A DNA stretch of 64,000 nt, from assembly GCA_034509735.1 (NCBI GenBank), contig JACGWO010000001.1:36831966-36895965 (forward strand), given 5' to 3'. The stretch comes from Sesamum alatum (taxonomy: Eukaryota; Streptophyta; Magnoliopsida; Lamiales; Pedaliaceae). Of this stretch, positions 22,291 to 34,365 are shown in pieces. The notes under the pieces were generated by a model. That model saw only the letters and a program-made list of their open reading frames with translations, was not told the origin of the DNA and made no database searches. Every line of letters begins with the position of its first letter. Positions within the stretch are counted from its first letter, which is position 1. The position numbers were made by a program, and so were the translations under genes.

Positions 22291-22990
22291 GGAACCCTTC
22301 CAAGTAACCACGCCACCATTAAGTCTGAATACAAAACCATACTGAGACTTGGCACCATCGTCATTCGACTGGAAGCTAGCGTCGCTATAGCATTCCAGTA
22401 TCAACCCTCCACCGCCGTACATCAAGAACATGTCCTTAGTCCTTTTCAGGTACTTTTGGATAGTCTTGACTGCACTCCAGTGATATCGGCTAGTTACGCT
22501 CAAAGCGAAAGCCACATCAGGCCTAGTGCACTGAACAGCATACTGTATGCTGCCTACGGCTGAAGCATAGGGGATGTCCAACATCCTTTTAAGCTCCTCA
22601 TCAGTTTTAGGAGACTGCTTCTTGGATATCTTAATTCCATGCCTCATAGGAAGGAATCCTCGTTTTGAGTTCTCCATCTTGAATCTCTTCAAGACTTTCT
22701 CAATGTACGAGGACTGGGCCATTCCTAACATCCTGCTAGATCTATCCCTGTAGATCTTGATGCCAAGGATGTAGGATGCCTCGCCCATATCCTTCATGGA
22801 GAATTGCGTTGACAACCAAGCTTTAGTGGTACCTAACATCTTAGCATCATTCCCAATGAGCAAGATGTCATCCACGTAAAGCACCAGAAACGCAACTGAG
22901 CTCCCACTGATCTTCTTGTATACACAAGGATCGGACTCATTCTTGATGAAATCATATCCCCGTATGACTTCATCAAAACGTATGTTCCAG
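22285..22990 (-). pseudogene. pol: A2 reverse transcriptase, C-terminal half only
   Basis: The frame opens just before YVDDILLIGND (the YVDD active-site pair is at 22867-22878) and runs through the thumb/connection region (KRGFLPMRHGIKISKKQSPK, IQYAVQCTRPDVAFALSVT) to the early RNase H (GYVF/GGVVTWKGSK equivalent). The N-terminal palm, including the first catalytic aspartate region kept in B3 as KTAFLNG, is missing. At about 22988-23000 the text jumps from the RFDEVIRGYDF equivalent straight to the GVKPVG equivalent, a loss of several hundred bases compared with B3. Confidence 0.87.
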
Positions 22991-24200
22991 CTTCGGGTTT
23001 AACCCCTTTTGGTGGATCTGCTAGGGTCCAAACCTTGTTTGTACCCATCGAGTCCATCTCGGATTTCATGGCCTCAAGCCACTTGTCCGAATCGATGTCC
23101 GACATCGCTTCTCCGTACGTCTTTGGATCATTATCCAACTGACTGGTCAGGCCGAGAAATCCATACCTATTAGGTGCATGGGATACTCTGGCCGACCTAC
23201 GGAGGACTGGAACAATATCAGTGGGAACTTCAGGCTCAGATGTCACTGCCGCCTCTTGGGGTTCCTCACTTGATTCCTCAAGGAGCACCTCATCGCGTCG
23301 ACTATCCGATGGAAAACCTTTTTCCAAGAACACTGCGTTTTGCGAGACAAAAACCTTTTGCTCGGAGGGATCATAAAAATAATACCCCGCAGTTTCTTTC
23401 GGATAGCCGATAAACCTGCATAAACTAGACCTCGAGTCCAGTTTATCTCCCACTAATCTCTTGACATATGCGGGGCAACCCCACACTTTCAAGTATTTGT
23501 AGGAGGCAGGTTTGCCATGCCATATCTCATATGGCGTCTGGGATACCCTTTTAGATGGCGCCAAGTTCAAAACTTTGGCCGCCGTCTCAAGAGCGTATCC
23601 CCAGAAGGAAAGGGGTAGTTCGGTAAAACTCATCATGGATCGGACCATGTCCAACAAGGTCCGATTCCTCCTTTCAGACACACCGTTAAGCTGCGGTGTT
23701 CCAGGAGGGGTCCACTGAGAGAGAATCCCATTCTCTTTTAGATAATCAGTAAACTCACCACTCAAATACTCTCCACCTCGGTCCGACCGAAGGGCTTTGA
23801 TCTTTCGACCGATTTGGTTCTCTACTACAAGTCTGTATTCCTTAAACCTTCCAAAGGCTTCAGACTTGTACCTCATCAGGTAAAACATAACCATACCGTG
23901 AGTGATCATCGGTAAAGGTTATGAAGTACGAGTACCCACCTCTAGCTTGAGTATTTAGTGGACCACAGACATCTGTATGGATCAAATCCAACAGACCACT
24001 GGCTAGCGTACTTTGTCCAACAAAGGGTTTCTTGATCATCTTTCCCTTTAGACAGGATTCGCAGGTCGGTAGGTTGTCCAAATCGTCTATTTCTAGACTC
24101 TTTGAGTCCACCAACCTTCTTATCCTATCTTTAGAGATATGACCTAACCTCGCATGCCATATCTATGCGTTATTATGATCATCACGTTTTCATTTGTGTT
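22991..24200 (-). pseudogene. pol: A2 integrase and integrase-RT linker
   Basis: A 358-codon frame (23909 down to 22833) covers most of integrase: SDRGGEYLSGEF, WTPPGTPQLNG with the glutamate in SERRNRT, the C-terminal GYPKETAGYYFY block, then the acidic linker and RT entry (NKVWTLADPPKG). An overlapping frame (24114-23860) supplies the zinc-binding CESCLKGKM and HTDVCGP with the first catalytic aspartate. A frameshift near 23885 separates the two. Integrase would be nearly whole if read through. Confidence 0.88.
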
Positions 24201-25475
24201 CTGCAGTCATAATACAATTAGACTGTTGAAGTATGTACAGACCGTTGACCAATGTACCAAGCAAATGAGAAATACCATCTTTGATAATGAAAAAACCATT
24301 TTTATTGATGGTAAATTCATATCCCTCCTTATCAAGGACCGGGATGGAAACAATGTTTTTTAATCATGCTAGGTACATTGAAACAGTCGTTCAGTACAAT
24401 CCTAACATGACTACTAATGGCTAACTCTAGTGATCCTACGGCCTCCGCAGCAACGGCCTTGCCATCGCCTAGCCTCAAGATCATCTCATCCTTGGTTAGC
24501 CTTCTACTTCTTTGCAGTGCCTGCAAATCATTGCAGATGTGAGCACCACACCCGGTATCCAATACCCATGAAGCAGAATTGGTAATCATATTAACTTCAA
24601 CCACAAACACACCTGGGTTGGAGAGGAGTTGTGGGCACTCCCTCTTCCAATGCCCTTTCCATTGGCAATGCATGCAGACATCATTTGCCTTGGACCGCTG
24701 AGAACCACGGGCCTTCCCTTTCCCTTTGCTCGGTCCAACCGGAGGAACAGGGACGCCCGGAGCGCGAGCAGGGGCCGCAACCGTCTTCCCTTTGCCCTTC
24801 TTCCTCTTCCAGCGTCCGGCCCTCTTGCCATTCGCCTTGGAGGTCGAAGCCTCTCCTATCAATACCGCCGGCGCCGACTTGTGGGTCGTTGCCTCGTATT
24901 GGACCAGCATTTTGATCAACTCATGAATAGACTTCTCAAGTCCGTTCATGTTGTAGTTTACAACAAACGGGTCATAGGATGGAGGAAGCGACTGGAGGAT
25001 TACGTCAATGTACGTGTCATTGTTAAGCCCAGCTTTAAGGTCCTCGAGTTTCTCCACTAGGGAGAGCATCTTGACCCCATGACTCTGTACAGACGCTCCT
25101 TCAGCGAGCTTGGTGCCAAAAGAATGCTTTTGTGGCGGCATATCTAATATGCCTATCCGGAACCGCATAAACCTCGTTCATGCGGAGCATTATGGTGGAG
25201 ACGTTGTCCAGCCTCTCATACTACTTCTGGATGTCGTTAGACATCGAAGCCAATATGATACTGCGTACTTTCCGGTTGTCCTCATGCCATTTCTCGAACG
25301 TCAAACGTTCTTCAGGCATAGACCCCTCCGGTAAGTCGCTCGGTGGCGGCTCGTCCAAGACGTAGCCTTGGTTCTCGAAACCGAGGACAATCCTCAGGTT
25401 TCTCAGCCAGTCCGAGTAGTTCGTTCCGTTGAATTTGTTAGTCTCAAGAATCATGGTTAATGGGTTCTTAGATAT
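24201..25475 (-). pseudogene. gag: A2 gag-protease, start codon lost
   Basis: The expected MSKNPL start is ATATCTAAG (ATG to ATA at 25475-25473). A TAG at 25223-25221 interrupts KKYERL. A one-base insertion in an A-run near 25127 shifts frame. From 25168 the frame runs 278 codons through capsid, the basic linker, an intact CCHC knuckle (CMHCQWKGHWKREC) and an intact protease triad (WVLDTGCGAHI). A second shift near 24350 leads to a TGA at 24192-24190, the same stop as in A1 at 4285. Protease and knuckle are thus better kept here than in A1. Confidence 0.88.
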
Positions 25476-25571
25476 ATCTACATTAATGAAAATGTAAAGC
25501 AGAAATTAGCAGATGATGGTAATATTATTGTTCAAGTTGAAGACTTGGTCTTTTAGTCTTTAGCCCTCCCA

Positions 25572-25580
25572 CTATTTATA
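25572..25580 (-). promoter_or_regulatory. A2 TATA-like box upstream of gag
   Basis: CTATTTATA on the plus strand is TATAAATAG in element sense, about 100 bp before the mutated gag start. Confidence 0.5.
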
Positions 25581-25843
25581 CGAAAGTCCGCCACTCTCAA
25601 GCGGAGTTTCGGAAAACCATTTCCTAGTGGGCTTGGGATCCACAAGCGTAATATCCATGCCCCGCTTTTACGATTCACATGAAGAAGACCTTGTGGGAGA
25701 TATCCAATATCATTCTCATCCAATGAGATTCCCAAGATATTTTGCCTCACCTGTTCACATGGTCCCGAGGACTCCAAGCGAACCATGTTACTCAGTGTTG
25801 GGCCCGACCCATCAACCAAACCATGCCTCAAACTGTCGCCCCC

Positions 25844-25935
25844 CACGACTCGTGAGACAGGAAACAGCGAGCGCAGTCTTTTTGTTCACAACAATAGTGC
25901 AGCTTTCCCCTAGTCCAAGTGTGCCACGACTCGTG
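25844..25935 (-). promoter_or_regulatory. A2 leader palindrome pair
   Basis: CACGACTCGTG at 25844-25854 and 25925-25935, both intact and 81 bp apart. Confidence 0.6.
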
Positions 25936-26928
25936 AGACCACACTTGGGTAGTGGTAGCTTCCTCACCACATTGCTGTGGATGGAAGGCTCGGACAAACC
26001 AAAATACCATTTTGATCCAAGTCCGTTCTGGTCCTAATATTTAATTTGGTCCAACCAAATGAGAGTTTGTGTATGACCGAGACCTCATCACATTATTGTG
26101 TTTTAGCATGCATAAATATCCAATATTTAAAGCGATAAATAAAAAAAACGCCGCATGCATAAAACATAGCATACCCCTGTTAGGACGATCACAAGCCCAA
26201 CCTATGCGACCCACTGAGCCCGCAGTGAGTCTATGGTCTGTCTAGGGTGGTCCTAAATTATTACAATAATAATAAACCCATTGTCATTCCAATGGGCCTT
26301 GAAGTGATTCTTGTTTCATGCCTTGATGCTCCTCCTTGGGGTCTCCGACTCCAATTGATTGTTAAAATTGAAACCTCACCAATCCTATCTACTCTCATTA
26401 CAACTGAAAGTAATACATCGGTAATAAAGAAAACAAGGCTTAACATCATGAGGCTGAAAATACGGGATATGATAGTCCCAAAAACGGCACAAAACGGCCC
26501 AGCCGTTGTGCTGGCCGGCCGCCCGCGCGCAAAGGGCAGCGCGCGCGCGCTGTGCCGCGCGCTGGCCCTCGGCAAGCAGCGGCCGGCTGCGCACAGCGCA
26601 CGCGCGCGCGCCTGTGCGCAGCGTCTGCGCGCATGGCGCGCGGGCAGGCGCCCGCCTGCGCGCGGCCACTGCCGGCCCGACCAAATTTTTTTTTTTTTTT
26701 TATTTTTCAAAAACTGTTTCAGCACAATAAAATTAGTGTTATTCTGAAAATAAGCATGCAATTTTAGATCCAATCTAACAAAATTAAGCATGCCAAAAGT
26801 CCATTAAATCCAAACAATTGAATCATCATATTATTCATATATTTACGTAATCTAACATGCCAATAAAGCCATTTAAAAGCAAGTAGATCATGCCAAACAC
26901 ATAGATCTATGCCCCTTACATCGAACCG

Positions 26929-26941
26929 GGCTCTGATACCA
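26929..26941 (-). other. A2 primer-binding site (tRNA-iMet)
   Basis: GGCTCTGATACCA, perfect in element sense, two bases from the LTR. Confidence 0.93.
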
Positions 26942-26943
26942 CT

Positions 26944-29167
26944 TGAAGGACAAACGGATCCGCCCGGGAGCGCGAGCGGAAGCGAGAAAGGCGAGAAAGT
27001 GCGTAAATTTAAATCAAATTTAAATATTCGAATCCCAAGGGGTGTACCCTTGGGTGCTCAACCGGGCGTTCGATGTAGGATGTGTAAATATTAAAACATA
27101 TATTTAAACACATAGGGCATAGATATATAAATGGAATCAATCAAAGCGTAATAAACCGTTACCTTTGATTGTTTAGCGTATGCTCCCGGCTACTAGCGTT
27201 GTTCCTTCTCCGGAATGCTCACGAAATCGAAACGTATGGATTCTCGAAAGGTGATCCACACCACACCGGAAGAAACACACGTTCTTCTTGCTAGAAAAGA
27301 ACGGATTTAGGAAGGAATCGGTTTAAGAGAAGAACACTATGAATTAGTGTTCTCTTAAACTTACTTTGTTCTTCTTCTTGATTCAAAATCAAGTGAAGAA
27401 CATAAGTGTAAGAGAGGGAGGGAGCAAAATTTTGAGAGAGAGGAGAGGATTTTTGTCTTCTCTTTTTCCTAGAAAAAGATGAATAATGAATCACTTATGC
27501 TAGGTGTTGTATATTCTAATATATATACATAATTAATGTGCTTATTGGAATGTGTCTAGGTTCATCCAAGGATGTCTAGATTCATTCCAATCAATCACCA
27601 TCAATTCTTCAATCAAGCCTACCAAAATTTATGGTATGATCAAATCATACCAAAAGGGAAGAGCTTGATTGGAGTTGATTTGTCTCTTTCCAAAAGAGAC
27701 AAGTCAACATACCACCTAGCATGAAACATGGCTGATTTTGCTTCGTCCAAAGGAGCATGTCGGCCATATTTAATTAAGGGAAGAAGTTCAACTTCTTCCT
27801 ATTCCAAATTAGGAATTATTTCTCCTCTCAGGTATAATTTAACGGACCGGGTTTTATCGTAATCCAATTACGACGAACCTAATATTAAATCCAATTTAAT
27901 GTCCACTTAAATTATTCCCGTTGATCTTTTAATCCAACTAAAAGATCCAACGTCTCAACATCTCAACTTTCCATATTTAATCGAAAATCCAATTTACCGA
28001 TTAAATGAAAGCCCGATACAATATCGGCCCGTCCATCCAATGGACTTTCCCTCAAGTAATCCAATTACTTATTTTATCCTTCGAGATTGACTCCAAGTCG
28101 ATCTCTCAACCTCCTCGGTGATTTGTGTGTGACCCTTTAGGTTCACCCTCAGCTAGACTTGGGCCCGTGTCCCACAAGGGCCTGTTACCATGGGTGGCCG
28201 TCTAGCAACGGTCCATGGCACTAGAGACTAGGTGAATTGGCGTGAACATTTAGGCGCCGATTCCGTATGGGTACGATCCTTCCGTCTATCGTCTCCCGGC
28301 CTTAGTCAGGGCCTGGAATTGGGCGTCGGTTCCCATCCTTGACTAGGCATCTATGCTTATTACTCGAGACCACGTATGCTTCATTGCATCGACACAGAAA
28401 ACCATTCCCTGCTCGACCAACCACTGTGGCCACAGCTTCAAACAGCATGAACGTGTCTCCGAGTGCATAGGAGATACCTCTGTCACATACTGACAGGGGA
28501 CGGATCCTCTTCTTGGAATCCACCGTCCTCGCTACACATTCTGATTGCACTGGACAAGGCTTATAATGATCATCTTAAAGAAGGATCACCTCTCGCCAGA
28601 TCCAAGATACAGCCGTCCTGTGCACGTGACTGCCATGATTCCTCAAGTCTGAGGATTACTCCCGTACTATCGGAACTGGGGAAATCCAATCATACCGACC
28701 AAGCCTCCAAGGCTTCCATATGATGATCCCCGCGAGTCAGTCCAGTCGGCTCGACCCCAGTCGACCAACCCATCAAGATCGTGTAGGCGTCCCACGCCTG
28801 TCGCCGATGAAACACGACACTCGTCTAATGAACACGACTCTTGACGCAAGTCTCAATAGGACTCTCGATGCCCTGTCTTGAGGTCCTCGACTTGGAACGT
28901 TTCAGACCCAACTCTTAATTAGTTGGTTTCATGACCACCATCCAATGCGTGGCCCAACAGTACGAGTTGTTATCCATGGTCTGTGGGCTTTGTTGCGATA
29001 TAAGTTAAATACCATTTTAACAAATATAAGATGAGCGCAACAAAGAAGGTACCATTGGTGACGAACACTCATCTTATTCATCACATAATAATATTACATT
29101 CACATCAAGTTGTCGGATAGGTTACAAATTGCCAAACCTATTGGCTTTCTGGTCACCTATTCCAACA
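26944..29167 (-). repeat. A2 5' LTR (2,224 bp)
   Basis: Plus text TGAAGGACAAACGG...CACCTATTCCAACA, with the U3 module near 28188-28236. It is the 5' LTR because the PBS abuts it. Confidence 0.95.
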
Positions 29168-29172
29168 TTCGC
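29168..29172. repeat. A2 target-site duplication, right
   Basis: TTCGC matches 19669-19673. D LTR sequence (ACCGCTACACGCG) resumes right after it. Confidence 0.93.
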
Positions 29173-29675
29173 ACCGCTACACGCGTTCTTCGACGTTTTA
29201 CCACCAAGATCCCAATAATAGGAATCCTCTAAATCGTCCACGCAACTCTACCGATTCTTGATCCCCATGCTAGCAAAAGACCAAGTGTATATTTAGGGAG
29301 GACGAATCGACCAAATCGTTATTAATTAACGTGATCAATCCGTCGAAAGTTCACTTGTATTAAACAAGGAACTTGGACTTTTGTTGGAAGAAAAAAGAGA
29401 AAGGAGGCGAGAGAGAGAGGCACGGCCGATTTGTGTGTGTGTGTGTGCTCACAAGTTGATCATCCATCGAATGTATGCTTGTAGGAGTATTTATAGAAGT
29501 GGAATCCTATTCCTCTTCAAACTCCAATTTAAAGAAGAATACTTTGACTAGGATATTGACCTTGTCAAATCCTAGTCAAACTAGACTTCAGATTAGTCAA
29601 ACTAATCTAGGCCCTTGATCTCTCTACTTCAATCTCGTATGTCCATCACCTTGATGGATTATTTATGAAATATCT
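29173..29675 (-). repeat. D 5' LTR, piece 2
   Basis: Resumes the D LTR after A2 (CTACACGCGTTCTTCG aligns with 38277 onward and 14046 onward in related LTRs). It contains a TATAAATA box in element sense at 29488-29495, a GT microsatellite near 29436-29448 and repeated GACTAGG/CCTAGTC motifs. It is cut at 29676 by the start of LTR E. Confidence 0.8.
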
Positions 29676-30049
29676 TGTTAGAATAGGTGACCATGAAGCC
29701 AATCTGATTGTCCTTATGTAACCTATGTCTGAACAGTTTTGGTGTTTTAATAATTGTCATGAATAAGAAAGTGATATTCATTTTGGCTTAGTACTTTATT
29801 TATGTTCACTTACTACTTTATATATTAATTGTTCACTGCATAAGCAAAGCCCACATACCGAAACAACATTCCGAGAAACTGGAACTGCGTATTAGATGGC
29901 AATTAATGAAATCAGTTTTTGTGCGTCGGACTGAAAAACTCGAAGTCAAGGAATCTCAAGATAGGGTATCGAGAATCCATGTGAGACTTGGACTAAGGAA
30001 TTGCAGTCACGTTTCATCGGCAAGTGACGAGGCTCGTCCATGTAATGTT
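29676..30049 (+). repeat. LTR fragment E (family-B-like), left part
   Basis: Starts TGTTAGAATAGGTGACC in plus sense inside the D LTR and runs to 30049, where a family-A LTR interrupts it. It continues at 31981. Orientation is opposite to D. Confidence 0.75.
30045..30049. repeat. Solo-LTR target duplication, left
   Basis: ATGTT, repeated at 31976-31980 on the other side of the solo LTR. Confidence 0.88.
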
Positions 30050-31975
30050 TGTTAGAATAGGGGACCAGAAAGCCAATAGGTTTGGCAATTTGTAACTATT
30101 TTGACATCTTGATGTAAATGTAATATTATTATGTGATGAATAAAATGAGTGTTCGTTACTATTGGTACCTACTTTGTTGCGCTCATTTTACATATGTTAA
30201 AACGGTGTTTTACTTATATCGCAAGAAAGCCCACAGACCACGGTTAACAACTCATGTAGTTGGGCCACGCATTAGATGGTGGTCATGCAACCAACTGATT
30301 AAGAGTTGGGTCTGAAATGTTCCAAGTCGAGGACTTCGAGACAGGGCATCGAGAGTCGTATTGGGACTTGCATCAAGATTCGTGTTCATTGGATGAGTGT
30401 CGTATTTCATCGGCGGCAGGCGTGGGATGCCTACATGATCTTGATGGGTTGGTCGACTGGGGTTGAGCCAACTGGACTGACTCGCGGGGATTATCATATG
30501 GAAGCCTTGGAGGCTTGGTCGGTATGATTGGATTTCCCTGGTTCCGATAGTACGGGAATAGTCCTCAGACTTGAGGAATCATGACAGTCGCGTGCACAGG
30601 ATGGCTGTATCTTGGATCTGGGGAGAGGTGATCATTCTGTAAGATGATCATTATAAGCCTTGTCCAGTGCAGTCAGAATATGTAGCGAGGACGGTGTATT
30701 CCAAGAAGAGGATTCATTCTCTGTCAGTATGTGACAGAGGTATCTCCTATGCACTCGGAGATACATTCATGTTGTTTAAAGTTGTGGCCATAGTGGTTCG
30801 TCAAATAGGGATTGGTTTCCTGTGTCGACGCAATGAAGCATACGTAGTCTCGAGTATTAAGCGTAGATGCCTAGTCAAGGATGGAAACCAGCGCCCAATT
30901 CCATACCCTAGACTCAGGCCGGGAGACGGTAGACGGAAGGACCGTACCCGTACGGAATCGGCGCCTAAATGTTCACACCAACATTCACCTAGTCTCTAGT
31001 GCGATGGACAGTTGCTAGATGGCCACCCATGGTAACGGGCCCTTGTGGGACACGGGCCCAAGTCTAGCTGAGGGTGAATCTAAAGGGTCACACACAAATC
31101 ACCGAGAAGGTTGACAGATTGACTTGGAGTCAATCTCAAAGGATAAATAAGTAATTTGATTACTTAAAGGATAGTCCATTGGATGGACGGGCCGATATTG
31201 TATCGGGCCCTCATTTAATCGATAAATTGGATTTATCGATTAAATATGGAAAGTCGAGATGTCCAATCTTAATTTAAGTAGACATTCAATTGGATTTAAT
31301 TTTGGGTTCATCGTAATTGGATTATGATAAACCCGGTCGATTAAATTTTGACCCGAGAGGAGAAATAATTCCTATTTTGGAATAGGAAGAAGTTGGACTT
31401 CTTCCCATATTGAGCATGGCCGAAATGCTCCCTTGGAGGAAGCAAAATTCAGCCATGTTCTATGCAAGGTGGCGGTTGACTTGTCTCTTTTGGTAGGAGA
31501 CAAATCAACTCCAATCAAGCTCTTCCCTTTGGGTATGATTTGATCATACCTTAAAAGTTGGTAGGCTTGATTGAAGAATTAATGGTGATTGATTGGGATG
31601 TATCTAGACATTCATAAACCGGTTTCTTTCTAGTAAGGAGAATGTGAGTTTCTTCCGGTGTGGTGTGAATCACCTTTGGAGAATCCATACGTTTGGATTT
31701 GTGAGCATTCCGGAGAAGGAACAACGCAAGTAGCCGAGCACACGTGAAATCTACAAAGGTAACGGTTTATTACGCTTTAGTAGATTTAGTTTTCGTCTAT
31801 GCCCTATGTGTTATATATACATGTTTAAATATTAACACATCCTACATCAAACGCCCGGTTGAGCACCCAAGGGTACACCCCTTGGGATCACATTTATTTA
31901 AATTGTTTAAATTTAAGTACCTTTCACGCTTTCTCGCTTCCGCTCGCGCTCCCGGGCGGATCCACTTGTCCTTCA
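30050..31975 (+). repeat. Family-A solo LTR (1,926 bp)
   Basis: Starts TGTTAGAATAGGGGACC and ends CCACTTGTCCTTCA, flanked by ATGTT on both sides with no internal region, so it is the product of LTR-LTR recombination. It is about 300 bp shorter than other family-A LTRs. A deletion near 31617 joins CTAGACATTCATAAA to the region just before the pyrimidine block and removes the AT-rich putative TATA segment. It carries the U3 module at 30984-31032. Confidence 0.92.
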
Positions 31976-31980
31976 ATGTT
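31976..31980. repeat. Solo-LTR target duplication, right
   Basis: ATGTT, identical to 30045-30049. LTR E resumes at 31981. Confidence 0.88.
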
Positions 31981-33276
31981 AGTGGATCAGCCAGCTAGGT
32001 GGCAACTGACTGAGGTGACTTGTGGGAACCGTCATATGGAAGACCTGGAGTAGGGCCGGTCGGTATGACTTATATTCCCAGTTCCAACAATACGAATTTG
32101 ATCCTCAGATTTGAGGGATTACTGAGATCACCTACATATTGTGCCTACATCTTAGATATGGCAAGAGGCTACCAGGTCCAGTGACTCGGCTGTCATAAGC
32201 CCTTTCTAGGACAGTCAAGATGTGTAGGGTGACAGTAGGTCCTAAGAGAGGATCCATCTCCTGTCAAAAGGTTGACAATAATATCTCACTGTACTTTGAG
32301 ACTCGTCCCTAATAAATCTGTGGCCACAGTAACTGAACAATGGGTAGGACCCCTGTGACGTTTAGTGTGGCCAATCCAAGGCTTAAGTCAAGAATGGGTA
32401 CCTAAATATCCATGCCCTAAACTCTAAGTTGTGAGATTGTGGATGGTCGGATAAACGTATTAAAGAGCCTAAATGTTCACGCCATAAACATTCACCTAGT
32501 CTGTAGTGCCATGGACCATTGCTAGATGGAACTTCATGAGATGATTGGGGATTCAGCCAAGTCTAGCTTAGGGTGAACCTTAAGAGTCACACACAATTCG
32601 CCCGTGGCAAGGTATATAATTTAGAAATAATTTAGGGAGATTGAACAATTTAATTGGATTAAATTGGTTACCTTTTCTTTCTTGGATTGTTAATTCCTAT
32701 AATTAGATTAAATAGAATTAACTAATAAATTAGATTTGTTGAAATCAATAAAATGGGCTTAATATAAATATTAATTATTTATTCAAAGTCCTATGGTTTA
32801 TTTAAATAGGATTAAAATATTCCATAATTAATCCATCAAAGTGATGGACGGATGAGATAAAAGAAGAGAGATTAAAGGCCTAAATTAGTTTGACTAATCT
32901 AGGTCTACATTGACTACGACTTTCACTAGGTCAAAATCCTAGTCAAACCATGCTTCTTAGAGTTGGAGTTTAAAGAGGAATAGGATTCCACTTTTATAAA
33001 TACTCCTAGGATGAAACTTGAGAAGGATTATCAACTTGTGAGCACACACACACACACACACACATACACTAGGCTCGGCCACTCTCTCTCTCTCTCGTCC
33101 CCACCCATTTTCCTCCAAGAAAGGTTTCTAGGTTCTTGTTTCATACAAGAGAGCTTTAGGATGATTGATCACGTTAATTAATAAAGCTTGGTCGATCCAT
33201 TGTCCCTAAAATATACACTTGGTTTTTCGCTAGCACGAGGATCAAGAAATCGGACGAATTGCGTGGACGATCAAGA
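31981..33276 (+). repeat. LTR fragment E, right part
   Basis: Continues E in plus sense. It has the U3 module (32491 to about 32530, second CCATGG lost), a TATAAATA box at 32995-33002, then a CA microsatellite at about 33045-33064 and a CT run at about 33081-33096. It stops after GCGTGGACGAT, short of an LTR end, and switches to minus-sense LTR text at about 33277. Confidence 0.75.
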
Positions 33277-34365
33277 AAAAGGGGAACCAATTTAATCCAA
33301 TTAAATTATTCAACCTCCCATGATTAAATCCTTTGTCACTGGCGGATTGTGTGTGACTCTTTAGGTTCACCCTCAGCTAGTCTTGGCCGAATCTCCAATC
33401 ATCTCATGAGGGGAATTCGTCCGTCACCATGGGTGGCCATCTAGCAACGGTCCATGGCACTATAGACTAGGTGAATATTTATGGCGTGAACATTTAGGCT
33501 CTCCAATACGTTTATCCTTCCATCTACCATCTCACAGCTGTAGTCTAGAGTATGGATCTTTAGGATGTTGGTACCCATTCTTGACTTAAGCCTCGGCTCA
33601 TCCACACTAAACGTCACAGGGATCATATCCCATTGTTCAGTCACTGTGGCCACAGATTTATTGGGGAGGAGTCTAAGAGTAAAGTGAGACATTACGGTCA
33701 ACCTTTTTGACAGGAGATGGATCCTCTCTTAGGACATACTATCCACACTACATATCTTGACTGCACTAGATAGCGCTTAAGACAACCGAGTAACTTGACT
33801 TGGTAGCCTCTTGCTGAATCTATGATACGGGCACGGTGTGTAGGTGATCTCAGTAGTCCCTCAAGTCTGAGGATCAAATCCTTACTGTTGGAACCGGTAA
33901 TACAAGTCATATCGACCGACCTTACTCAAGGTCTTGCTTATGAGGGTTCCCATGAGTCACCTCAGTCAGCTGGCACCTAGCTGGCTGACCCACTAACATT
34001 GCATGGATGAGCCTCATCATTTGTCAATGTAACGCGACTGCTATTGCTTAGTGTAAGTCTCAAATGGATTCCCGATAACCTATCTCGAGATTCCTTGACT
34101 TGGAGTGTTTCAGACCGATCCACAGAAACTTATTTCATGAACTGCCATCCAATGCACAGTACCAGTTTCTTGGAATGTCGTTTCAGTCTGTTAAATTTGC
34201 TTGTATAGTGAACAGTTAATATAAAGTACTAAGTGCACACAAACAAAGTATTAAGTCAAATGAATATCAATTTCTTATTCATGATAATTATTAAAACACC
34301 GAAACTGTTCAGACATTGGTTACATAAGCCCAATCAGATTGTTTTGACGATCACCTATTCTAACA
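33277..34365 (-). repeat. D 5' LTR, piece 3 (outer end)
   Basis: Minus-sense family-B-like LTR with the U3 module at 33427-33475, ending CACCTATTCTAACA at 34365. Pieces 1, 2 and 3 sum to about 1.84 kb, close to a whole LTR with about 150 bp missing where E was inserted. That is why I assign it to D rather than to a separate element. Confidence 0.65.

Larger units (their letters stand above)
25476..26928 (-). other. A2 leader, shortened
   Basis: It contains the TATA-like box (25572-25580), the palindrome pair (25844-25854 and 25925-25935) and the CpG tract (about 26511-26682) with adjoining T-run. At about 26465-26500 the text passes directly from GGATATGATAGTCCC to the CG tract. A1 has about 350 bp of AT-rich sequence there, so A2 lost a block of the leader. 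Confidence 0.82.
19674..29167 (-). mobile_element. A2: structurally complete family-A Copia element
   Basis: A 9,494-bp element with two LTRs (19674-21900 and 26944-29167), PPT, PBS and identical 5-bp flanks TTCGC (19669-19673 and 29168-29172). It sits in the D LTR. In the first 480 bp the two LTRs differ at about six positions by eye, so the insertion is not brand-new. Inside, minus-strand gag, protease, integrase, RT and RNase H are recognisable. However, the gag start is ATA, gag has a stop and a frameshift, and roughly the first half of RT is deleted, so this copy is not autonomous. Confidence 0.95.
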
